DNA of 64,000 bases from an uncultured Oscillospiraceae bacterium (lineage in GTDB: Bacteria; Bacillota; Clostridia; Oscillospirales; Ruminococcaceae): positions 110,854 to 174,853 of the forward strand of contig CAKSZX010000004.1 of NCBI GenBank assembly GCA_934526065.1, given 5' to 3'. The position numbers and the translations under genes are program-made. The notes beneath the pieces are model-generated. The model searched no databases. It was given only the letters and a program-made list of their open reading frames with translations, and was not told the origin of the DNA. Below are positions 8,364 through 15,360 of this stretch, in pieces; within the stretch, counting starts at the first letter, position 1; every line of letters begins with the position of its first letter.

Positions 8364-9374
8364 ATGGAAACTGAATTTTTAAAAGTCACACAGGAGAGTA
8401 TAGAAAAAACCTGTGATATTATAAAAAACGGAGATGTTGCGGCAATACCTACCGAAACGGTTTACGGCCTTTTCGCCGATGCGACAAAGTCTGAGGCATG
8501 TGCAAAAATCTTCAAGGCAAAGGACAGACCTCAGGATAACCCTTTAATAGTGCATATTTGCGATTATGATATGTTAAGGGAAGTGGCGGCGGAAGTGCCG
8601 GAGGACGCAATCAAACTTGCCGAGGCATTTTGGCCGGGTCCCCTTACAATGATTTTGAAAAAAAGCGATCTTATTCCAAATTCGGTAAGTGCAGGCCTTG
8701 ACACGGTGGGCATAAGAATGCCATCTAACCCGGTTATCCTGGAAGTTATATCAAAGACAAGATTGCCCCTTGCAGGCCCATCTGCAAATCGCAGCGGCAG
8801 GCCGAGCCCTACTGACGGACAGACGGTTTACGATGATATGGTAGGAAGAATACCAATGGTCTTGGACGGCGGCAGTTGTAATATAGGGGTTGAATCTACG
8901 GTTATTTCTCTTGCCGGGGAACAGCCTATACTGTTTCGCCCAGGATATATAACACAAAAGCAGCTCTCGCAGGTTTTGGGCAAAGAGGTTATTTTGTCCC
9001 ACGGCATAACCGAAGAATTGGGCAAGGATGAAAAGGTGCTGTCTCCGGGGCTTAAACATAAACATTACGCTCCAAAAGCGGAAGTTGTCATCGTAAACGC
9101 ACCTTTTGAAAAGTATAAGGAGCTTGTAGAAAAAGAAAAGGCAACGGCAATGTGCTTTGAGGAGTACAAAGATAAAATAAACGCTCCTGTCGTTTGCTAC
9201 GGCAGCGAGAAAGACAGCGCTTCACAAGCGGTAAATCTGTTTTCCGCACTGCGTGAATTAGATAAAATCGGTGCGGACAAAGTGTACGCCATGATGCCGT
9301 CTACGGAGGGCGTAGGCTTAGCGGTTTACAACAGACTTTTGCGTGCGGCGGCATTTAGGGTGGTGAATTTGTAA
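8364..9374 (+). CDS. ywlC: L-threonylcarbamoyladenylate synthase (Sua5/YrdC/YwlC)
   Basis: Makes threonylcarbamoyl-AMP from threonine, bicarbonate and ATP, the first step of the t6A37 modification of ANN-decoding tRNAs. The N-terminal YrdC/Sua5 domain (about 1-205) shows IPTETVYGL, the KDRPxxNPL signature (FKAKDRPQDNPL) and the GPSANRSGRPSPT segment. It continues into a C-terminal Sua5 domain (about 215-336) beginning after LSPGLKHKHYAPKA, making this the long Sua5 form rather than the short TsaC form. ATG 8364 lies 2 bases after the prfA stop, and the end overlaps coaE by one base. A TsaD paralogue is encoded at 45161, but that is a separate locus. Confidence 0.96.
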   Translation: METEFLKVTQESIEKTCDIIKNGDVAAIPTETVYGLFADATKSEACAKIFKAKDRPQDNPLIVHICDYDMLREVAAEVPEDAIKLAEAFWPGPLTMILKKSDLIPNSVSAGLDTVGIRMPSNPVILEVISKTRLPLAGPSANRSGRPSPTDGQTVYDDMVGRIPMVLDGGSCNIGVESTVISLAGEQPILFRPGYITQKQLSQVLGKEVILSHGITEELGKDEKVLSPGLKHKHYAPKAEVVIVNAPFEKYKELVEKEKATAMCFEEYKDKINAPVVCYGSEKDSASQAVNLFSALRELDKIGADKVYAMMPSTEGVGLAVYNRLLRAAAFRVVNL

Positions 9375-9997
9375 TGGAAAAAGGACTTATTGTTGCCATA
9401 ACAGGGCAAAGCGGCTGCGGTAAAAGCACGCTGTCCGCATATTATGCCTCAAAAGGCTTTACGGTTATAGACTGCGATGAAGTTGCGGCCGGTGTACACA
9501 AAAATGTGGATTGTCTTGTGGAATTGCAGGCGGAATTTGGCACCGACATAGTTTCCGGCGGCATGCTGGATAAAAAACTTCTTGTCCGGCGTGCTTTCGC
9601 CACTGCGGAAAAGTTGCAAAGATTGACGGATATAACACATCCTTATATCATTAAAGAGATACTCTCCCAAGCGGATACCGCATTTAAAAAAGGAGATAAG
9701 TATGTTTTTGTTGACGGTGCGGTTATCATAGGTCATGCTTTTGAAAAATATTGTGATAAGTATATCGTGGTTGTGTCCTCCGAAAAATTACAGCAAGAGA
9801 GAATTTCTGCCCGTGACGGTATAACGACAGAACAGGCAGAGGAGCGATTAAACGGACAGACCCCATACTCGCAGATGCTTAAAAAGGCAGATTATGTGAT
9901 AAACAACAACAGTTCGGTAACAGAGCTTATCCTGCAAGGGGAATATGTATTAAAGCAACTTTTGAAACGGGGAGGAGAAGAAAATCAAACTCAGTAA
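9374..9997 (+). CDS. coaE: Dephospho-CoA kinase
   Basis: Catalyses the last step of coenzyme A synthesis, phosphorylating the ribose 3'-OH of dephospho-CoA. The 207-residue protein has the P-loop GQSGCGKST at 11-19, then DCDEVAAGVH, where family members bind the substrate, then a typical ITHPYI segment and the lid region with RISARDGITTEQAEER. The ATG at 9374 overlaps the last base of the preceding stop codon (TAATG), a sign of coupled translation. Length and motifs match the family. Confidence 0.96.
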   Translation: MEKGLIVAITGQSGCGKSTLSAYYASKGFTVIDCDEVAAGVHKNVDCLVELQAEFGTDIVSGGMLDKKLLVRRAFATAEKLQRLTDITHPYIIKEILSQADTAFKKGDKYVFVDGAVIIGHAFEKYCDKYIVVVSSEKLQQERISARDGITTEQAEERLNGQTPYSQMLKKADYVINNNSSVTELILQGEYVLKQLLKRGGEENQTQ

Positions 9998-10556
9998 AAA
10001 GGGAGTTATTATAATTCTCACCGGTATAGTTGTGCTTACCGGCTTGGGATTGGCTGTGCGGAACAGCAAGTTTGTTCAAAAGCTGAAATATCCGATAAAA
10101 TATTCGGAATATGTGGAAAAATACGCCGAGGAATTTTCTGTTGATAAGTATCTGATATATGCGCTTATCAAAACCGAAAGCGGATTTAATCCACAGGCAA
10201 AATCCGACGCAGGGGCAATCGGCCTTACACAAATAACGGAAGAAACATTTTATTGGATAAAATTGATGATGTGCCCTTATGAGGATTTGCAATTTCAAGA
10301 TTTATATGACCCTGAAACATCAATCAGGTTTGGGGCATATTACATTTCAAAGTGTATGCAAAGGTACGATAACAGTATGGACACCGCAGCTGCGGCATAT
10401 CACAGCGGCTGGGGAACGGTTGACAAACTGCTTGAAGACAAAGAGGGAAGATTTCTTACGGAATTTCCCTTTGTACAGATGAACAACTATGTTGTTAAAA
10501 TAAACAAGGCTTATAATTTTTATTATAAAATATACGAAAACAGAGAAGGAGTTTAG
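9984..10556 (+). CDS. Membrane-anchored lytic transglycosylase (SLT domain), apparent ATC start
   Basis: Cleaves the glycan strands of peptidoglycan outside the membrane. The SLT domain spans about residues 45-175 and holds the catalytic Glu in ALIKTESGFNP, then SDAGAIGLTQI and AAAYHSGWG. The reading frame is open back to 9966 but has no ATG/GTG/TTG before GTG 10032. That GTG lacks a ribosome binding site and would cut the membrane anchor in half. An excellent GGGGAGGAG (9969-9977) stands 6 bases before ATC 9984, giving a basic head (KLSKKG) and a full hydrophobic helix, hence 190 residues. If ATC is not used, the product begins at 10032. The gene overlaps the end of coaE and is followed by the aminopeptidase gene. 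Confidence 0.88.
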   Translation: MKLSKKGVIIILTGIVVLTGLGLAVRNSKFVQKLKYPIKYSEYVEKYAEEFSVDKYLIYALIKTESGFNPQAKSDAGAIGLTQITEETFYWIKLMMCPYEDLQFQDLYDPETSIRFGAYYISKCMQRYDNSMDTAAAAYHSGWGTVDKLLEDKEGRFLTEFPFVQMNNYVVKINKAYNFYYKIYENREGV

Positions 10557-10558
10557 CT

Positions 10559-11956
10559 ATGGAAACTTTATCCAAAGGTAAAGAATTGGAAAAACAGCTT
10601 ACTTACAAAGTGGAGCATATCGCCAAAAAAGACAAGTCGGCGGTAGAGAAAAGCTTCGAGTTTTGCGACGGTTATATGGATTTTTTAAGCCGGAGCAAAA
10701 CCGAAAGACTTGCCGTGGCAAATATCATTGAAATTGCCAAGGCAAACGGATATGTTGAATTTGACCCCACAGAAATGTATCAGCCCGGGGACAAAATTTA
10801 TTTCAACAATCGTGGAAAATCCGCAATTCTTTCCACAATAGGCAAATTGTCGGCAAGTGACGGTTTCACAATCGTTGCAAGCCATATAGACAGCCCAAGG
10901 CTTGATTTAAAGCCGAACCCGTTGTATGAAAATACCGAAATTTCATACTTTAAAACACACTACTACGGCGGTATTAAAAAGTACCAGTGGTCAGCCATTC
11001 CTCTTGCCATTCACGGTGTTGTTGTAAAGACAACCGGAGAAAAGGTTGATATTCATATCGGCGAAGAAGATGACGACCCGGTATTCTGTCTTACAGACCT
11101 TTTGCCGCACCTTGCAAAAGACCAGAGCGAACGCAAAATGAGAGATGTTATCAAAGGCGAAGAGATGAACATTATCATCGGATGTTTGCCTTATGATGAC
11201 GAGGATGTAAAAGAGGCTGTAAAGTTACAGACATTGGTGCTTTTGAATGAAAAGTACGGCATAACCGAAAGAGAGTTCATAAATGCGGAACTTGAAGTCG
11301 TTCCGGCAGGAAGAGCAAGAGATGTGGGATTTGACAGGGGAATGATAGGCTCTTACGGCCACGATGACAGAGTTTGCGCCTACACTTCACTTATGGCGGA
11401 GGTGGAGACAAAATGTCCTAACCACACAACCGTTACTGTTTTCGCCGATAAGGAGGAAATCGGTTCTGACGGCGTTTCGGGTATGAACAGCGAATTCTTA
11501 GAACACTTTATTATGTATCTTTCAAAAATGCAGGGTGTTGATTACATAACAACTCTCGGTCGGTCAAAGTGTCTTTCCGCCGATGTAAACGCAGGATATG
11601 ACCCTACATTTGCCGATGTTATGGATCCTAAAAACTCCAGCTACATGAACAGAGGCGTTGTAATTACCAAATACACAGGCTCTGGCGGAAAAGGCGGCAC
11701 GAACGATGCTTCAGCCGAATTTATGGCCGAAGTTACAAACCTTTTTGACAGCAAAAATGTAAATTGGCAGACAGGCGAACTGGGCAAAGTCGATATGGGC
11801 GGCGGCGGTACCGTTGCTAAGTACATATCACGGAAAAATGTTGATACAGTTGATATAGGCGTACCTGTTTTGTCAATGCACGCACCTTTTGAGCTTGTTG
11901 CAAAGACCGATGTTTATTCGGCTTACACGGCTTTTTTGGCTTTTCTTGACAGATAA
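10559..11956 (+). CDS. M18 family aminopeptidase
   Basis: A cytoplasmic zinc aminopeptidase of the M18 (aminopeptidase I/aspartyl aminopeptidase) family, 465 residues. Predicted metal ligands and catalytic residues sit in ASHIDSPRLDLKPNP (His109, Asp111), GSYGHDDRVCAYTSL (Asp269/270), FADKEEIGSDG (Glu299/300) and LSMHAPFELVAKTDVYSA near 435-450. These motifs resemble the clostridial zinc-dependent M18 enzymes. The ATG at 10559 follows GAAGGAG and lies 2 bases after the lytic transglycosylase, so the two share a transcript. The peptide substrate cannot be told from sequence; N-terminal trimming of peptides is the family role. Confidence 0.93.
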   Translation: METLSKGKELEKQLTYKVEHIAKKDKSAVEKSFEFCDGYMDFLSRSKTERLAVANIIEIAKANGYVEFDPTEMYQPGDKIYFNNRGKSAILSTIGKLSASDGFTIVASHIDSPRLDLKPNPLYENTEISYFKTHYYGGIKKYQWSAIPLAIHGVVVKTTGEKVDIHIGEEDDDPVFCLTDLLPHLAKDQSERKMRDVIKGEEMNIIIGCLPYDDEDVKEAVKLQTLVLLNEKYGITEREFINAELEVVPAGRARDVGFDRGMIGSYGHDDRVCAYTSLMAEVETKCPNHTTVTVFADKEEIGSDGVSGMNSEFLEHFIMYLSKMQGVDYITTLGRSKCLSADVNAGYDPTFADVMDPKNSSYMNRGVVITKYTGSGGKGGTNDASAEFMAEVTNLFDSKNVNWQTGELGKVDMGGGGTVAKYISRKNVDTVDIGVPVLSMHAPFELVAKTDVYSAYTAFLAFLDR

Positions 11957-12011
11957 ATGCCGTTAAAAATAAAAAATTACCCTTTTATGTCAAAATTGTG
12001 GCGAAAAAGAC

Positions 12012-12040
12012 TTGATAATTTTTATGTTTTTATATATAAT
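12012..12040 (+). promoter_or_regulatory. SigmaA-type promoter of hppA
   Basis: TTGATA (12012-12017), 17-base spacer, TATAAT (12035-12040). The predicted start of transcription near 12047 leaves about 45 bases before the hppA start codon. Confidence 0.8.
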
Positions 12041-12091
12041 TGATAGGCATTGAAAATAATTATGTACTTTAAATTAAAGGAGGAAAACATT

Positions 12092-14092
12092 TTGAATTTA
12101 ATGTATGTTGCAGTATGCGCAGGCGTGCTTGCACTTCTTTATGCATTTGCTCTCGCCGGCAGAGTTAATAAAGTTGGCGTTGGCACAGACAGAATGAAAG
12201 AAATTTCATCTGCCATTGCAGAAGGCGCAAAAGCATTCTTGTTTGCAGAATACAAAATTTTGGCTGTATTTGCAGTTATTCTTTTTGTACTTATTTTCTT
12301 TATTAGAGGCTTTGCTACAGCAGCTTGCTTCTTGTTCGGTGCTATTCTTTCCGTTATCGCAGGTTATTGCGGTATGTCCGTTGCCACAAAGGCTAACGTA
12401 AGAACAGCTAACGCAGCAAGAGAAAGCGGCATTGCAGGTGCTTTGTCAGTTGCTTTCTCAGGCGGTGCCGTTATGGGCATGTGTGTTGCAGGTCTTGGCC
12501 TTTTCGGTGTTAGCGTCGTTTACGCTTTGACAGGCAATGCCGATATTCTCTTCGGCTTCAGCCTCGGTGCATCTTCAATCGCTTTGTTTGCCCGTGTTGG
12601 CGGCGGTATCTACACAAAGGCTGCCGACGTTGGCGCTGACCTTGTTGGTAAGGTTGAAGCAGGCATTCCTGAAGATGACCCACGTAACCCGGCTGTTATC
12701 GCTGATAATGTTGGCGATAACGTTGGCGACGTTGCAGGTATGGGTGCCGACTTGTTTGAATCTTATGTAGGTTCTTTGATTTCAGCTATCACACTTGGCC
12801 TTGTTTGGTCTAAGACAAACACAACACCTGTTGAAAACGCAGCTATTATCTTCCCGGCTATTCTTTCAGCTTTGGGTATTGTTGCAGCTATTATCGGCAC
12901 ATTCTTTGTTAAAGGTAAAGAGGGTACAAACCCGCAGAAATCTTTGAACATGGGTGAATACACAGCCGACGCAATCGTTGTTATCGGTGCATTTGTACTC
13001 AGCAACTACTTCTTCGGCAACCTTATGCCGGCTTTGGCTATCGTTGCAGGTCTTGTTGCAGGTCTTATCATTGGTATAGTAACAGAAGTTTATACATCCG
13101 GTGACTACAAGTATGTTAAGCACATTGCAGACCAGTCAGAGACAGGTCCTGCAACAACTATCATTTCAGGTCTTGCAGTAGGTATGCAGTCAACAGCTAT
13201 CCCTGTAATCCTTATCTGTATCGGTATCTTTGTTGCTTATCAGTGTATGGGTCTTTACGGCATTGCTCTTGCAGCCGTAGGTATGCTTTCTACAACAGGT
13301 ATCACAGTTGCCGTTGACGCTTACGGCCCAATCGCCGACAACGCAGGCGGTATCGCAGAAATGTCATTCCTTGACGAATCTGTTCGTGATATCACAGACT
13401 CCCTCGACGCAGTTGGTAACACAACAGCCGCTATGGGTAAAGGTTTTGCTATCGGTTCTGCTGCTCTCACAGCTATGGCTTTGTTCATGTCTTATGCAGA
13501 TGCAGTTAACCTTGAAACAATCAATATTCTCTCACACACAACTATCATCGGTCTTTTGATCGGCGGTATGTTGCCGTTCCTCTTCTCATCATTCACAATG
13601 GAATCAGTTTCAAAAGCTGCTTACACAATGATTGAAGAAGTTAGACGCCAGTTCAGAGAGATTCCTGGTCTTCTTGAAGATACAGAAGGCAAGGTTAAAC
13701 CTGACTACAAGTCATGTGTTGCTATTGCTACAACAGCTTCACTCCGTGAAATGATTATTCCTGGTGCTATGGCGGTTATTTGCCCGCTGGTAGTTGGTAT
13801 TCTCCTTGGCACAGAAGCTGTAGGCGGTATGCTTGCAGGTTCATTGGTAACAGGTGTTCTTATGGCTATCTTTATGTCAAACGCCGGCGGCGCTTGGGAT
13901 AATGCCAAGAAGTACATCGAAGGCGGCAACCACGGCGGCAAAGGCAGCGAAGCTCACAAGGCAGCTGTTGTTGGCGATACAGTAGGTGACCCATTCAAGG
14001 ATACATCAGGCCCATCTATCAATATTCTTATTAAGTTGATGACTATTGTTGCACTTGTATTCTATAGTGTATTCACAGGTATTTTGCTCTAA
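12092..14092 (+). CDS. hppA: Membrane-bound ion-pumping pyrophosphatase, predicted K+-dependent
   Basis: Hydrolyses pyrophosphate and pumps Na+ and/or H+ across the membrane; polytopic, 666 residues from the chosen start. The substrate-binding loop is seen in GVGADLVGKVEAG-like form (DVGADLVGKVEAGIPEDD) followed by DNVGDNVGDVAG, and again near the C-terminus in GDTVGDPFKDTSGPS. GNTTAAMGKG has Ala where K+-independent enzymes carry Lys, which predicts K+ dependence. DLFESYVG carries the Glu four residues closer to the N-terminus than in plant H+-pumps, a pattern seen in Na+-pumping types. Start TTG 12092 is preferred because AAAGGAGG ends 8 bases upstream; the more upstream in-frame TTG at 12050 has no such site. 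It is monocistronic. Confidence 0.96.
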   Translation: MNLMYVAVCAGVLALLYAFALAGRVNKVGVGTDRMKEISSAIAEGAKAFLFAEYKILAVFAVILFVLIFFIRGFATAACFLFGAILSVIAGYCGMSVATKANVRTANAARESGIAGALSVAFSGGAVMGMCVAGLGLFGVSVVYALTGNADILFGFSLGASSIALFARVGGGIYTKAADVGADLVGKVEAGIPEDDPRNPAVIADNVGDNVGDVAGMGADLFESYVGSLISAITLGLVWSKTNTTPVENAAIIFPAILSALGIVAAIIGTFFVKGKEGTNPQKSLNMGEYTADAIVVIGAFVLSNYFFGNLMPALAIVAGLVAGLIIGIVTEVYTSGDYKYVKHIADQSETGPATTIISGLAVGMQSTAIPVILICIGIFVAYQCMGLYGIALAAVGMLSTTGITVAVDAYGPIADNAGGIAEMSFLDESVRDITDSLDAVGNTTAAMGKGFAIGSAALTAMALFMSYADAVNLETINILSHTTIIGLLIGGMLPFLFSSFTMESVSKAAYTMIEEVRRQFREIPGLLEDTEGKVKPDYKSCVAIATTASLREMIIPGAMAVICPLVVGILLGTEAVGGMLAGSLVTGVLMAIFMSNAGGAWDNAKKYIEGGNHGGKGSEAHKAAVVGDTVGDPFKDTSGPSINILIKLMTIVALVFYSVFTGILL

Positions 14093-14116
14093 TTTGAATT
14101 AGATAAACGCTATATT

Positions 14117-14147
14117 AAAGCTCTGTCATTTTGGCAGAGCTTTTTGT
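14117..14147 (+). terminator. Rho-independent terminator of hppA
   Basis: Stem 14117-14125 (AAAGCTCTG) with 14135-14143, short loop containing two further weak pairs, then TTTTT. It lies 25 bases after the hppA stop. Confidence 0.88.
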
Positions 14148-14175
14148 TGTATTAACAATTAACATGGTATATAAT
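14148..14175 (+). promoter_or_regulatory. Candidate promoter of the metallo-beta-lactamase-fold gene
   Basis: A perfect TATAAT at 14170-14175 with a weak TTGTAT-like -35 at 14148-14153 (16-base spacer), directly behind the hppA terminator and 30 bases before the start codon. Confidence 0.55.
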
Positions 14176-14204
14176 AAAATCAAATAAAAATGGAGGAACC
14201 AAAC

Positions 14205-15059
14205 ATGAAACTTACTGTTTTAACCGAAAATTCTGTTTTGCGTAACGATTTAAAGGCCGAACACGGTATGTCAATACTTGTACAGGCAGATGGAATTAAC
14301 TTTTTGTTTGACACAGGCTATTTTGGAGCAATAAGAGAAAATGCACAGAAGTTAGGAATTGACCTTACAAACATTGATGTTGTTGCATTTAGCCACAATC
14401 ATGTTGATCACACAGGGGGATTTTTATCAATTTGTGATTTAATTAAACCGGATTGCAAAATCTATGCCCACAAAGGCTTTAACATACGCAAATATTGGGA
14501 TCACCGATTTGACCCTATTACAGACCCTACTGCGGCGCAAAATTTAGAGCAGGTGGGTCCGGCTATGCAGTCGGAATACTTTTTCCAAAATCAAAAATAT
14601 AATTTCAGAATAATTGAGGATGATTTATATAATGTTTTGGAAAATATTTACCTTGTGTCCAATTTTTCGGTGCAAAGGGGAATAGAAGCGGTTTTTCCGG
14701 CATCACGAATGGAGATAAACGGTGAATTTGTTGTTGACGAATTTAGAGACGAGCAGGCGGCGGTTATAAAAACACCCAATGGACTTGTTGTTCTTACAGG
14801 CTGCGCCCACAACGGAATAATGAATATATTAAACACTGTTAAAAAGCATTTCCCAAATGATTGTATTTATCGGATTTTCGGTGGAACGCACCTGGTTCCT
14901 TACAATGAAAACAGAGTTAAAACAACCATTGATTATTTTATAAACAGCAACATTAAATTTTCCGGCGTTTGCCATTGTACAGGCCCTGCCGTTGCGGATT
15001 TTGCAAAATCTGTAAAAAGCTATTCAAAAATCGGAGCAGGATTTGTATTTGAAATTTAA
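14205..15059 (+). CDS. Metallo-beta-lactamase-fold hydrolase
   Basis: A 284-residue cytoplasmic protein of the metallo-beta-lactamase superfamily. The binuclear metal site is visible as SHNHVDHTGG (His64, His66, Asp68, His69), with TGCAHNGI and GGTHLVPY giving further ligands. The domain begins directly with the LFDTGYFG strand, as in clostridial family members related to the 7,8-dihydropterin-6-methyl-4-(beta-D-ribofuranosyl)-aminobenzene-5'-phosphate synthase group. That substrate link is a family analogy, not a prediction. ATG 14205 is chosen over ATG 14190 because the latter overlaps its own ribosome binding site GGAGGAAC. The gene is alone, between hppA and a tRNA. Confidence 0.88.
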   Translation: MKLTVLTENSVLRNDLKAEHGMSILVQADGINFLFDTGYFGAIRENAQKLGIDLTNIDVVAFSHNHVDHTGGFLSICDLIKPDCKIYAHKGFNIRKYWDHRFDPITDPTAAQNLEQVGPAMQSEYFFQNQKYNFRIIEDDLYNVLENIYLVSNFSVQRGIEAVFPASRMEINGEFVVDEFRDEQAAVIKTPNGLVVLTGCAHNGIMNILNTVKKHFPNDCIYRIFGGTHLVPYNENRVKTTIDYFINSNIKFSGVCHCTGPAVADFAKSVKSYSKIGAGFVFEI

Positions 15060-15077
15060 AAAAAATAAAATTTACTA

Positions 15078-15106
15078 TTGACAAAATAAGCTTTTTTTGA
15101 TAACAT
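15078..15106 (+). promoter_or_regulatory. Promoter of tRNA-Ala
   Basis: Consensus TTGACA (15078-15083), 17-base spacer, TAACAT (15101-15106). Transcription should start near 15113, ten bases before the mature tRNA. Confidence 0.82.
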
Positions 15107-15122
15107 ATTCATGTTGTCTTTC

Positions 15123-15198
15123 GGGGGCGTAGCTCACCTGGTAGAGCGTTTGAATGGCATTCAAAAGGTAGTCGGTTCGAGTCCGATCGTCTCCACCA
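15123..15198 (+). tRNA. tRNA-Ala(GGC)
   Basis: A 76-base cloverleaf with CCA encoded. Anticodon stem TTTGA/TCAAA encloses ATGGCAT, so the anticodon is GGC (positions 34-36). Two alanine hallmarks support the call: the G3-U70 wobble pair in the acceptor stem (GGGGGCG with CGTCTCC), the main AlaRS identity element, and the A32-U38 loop pair usual in tRNA-Ala(GGC). It has its own promoter and terminator. Confidence 0.97.
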
Positions 15199-15237
15199 AA
15201 ACCTGTAAACAGTTTTGTTTACGGGTTTTATTTTTTT
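15199..15237 (+). terminator. Rho-independent terminator of tRNA-Ala
   Basis: Stem of about twelve pairs (roughly 15199-15211 with 15216-15229, one G-T pair) followed by a T-rich tail TTTTATTTTTTT. It begins immediately after the CCA end. Confidence 0.88.
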
Positions 15238-15282
15238 GCATAATACAGAAACGATTTACTTTATTGTACTAAAATTGTAATC

Positions 15283-15311
15283 TTGACGAACTGTCGGTTA
15301 TTGGTTATAAT
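15283..15311 (+). promoter_or_regulatory. SigmaA-type promoter of secDF
   Basis: TTGACG (15283-15288), 17-base spacer, TATAAT (15306-15311); about 40 bases of leader before the secDF ATG, which follows ACGGAGGA. Confidence 0.85.
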
Positions 15312-15360
15312 ATTCGTTGCTGTATTTATAGTATAAAATATTTTTAACGGAGGATATTCC

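Noticed and set aside
12050..12091. Longer start for hppA at TTG 12050
   Set aside because: It would begin at about the predicted transcription start and place the strong AAAGGAGG inside the coding region; TTG 12092 has correct spacing.
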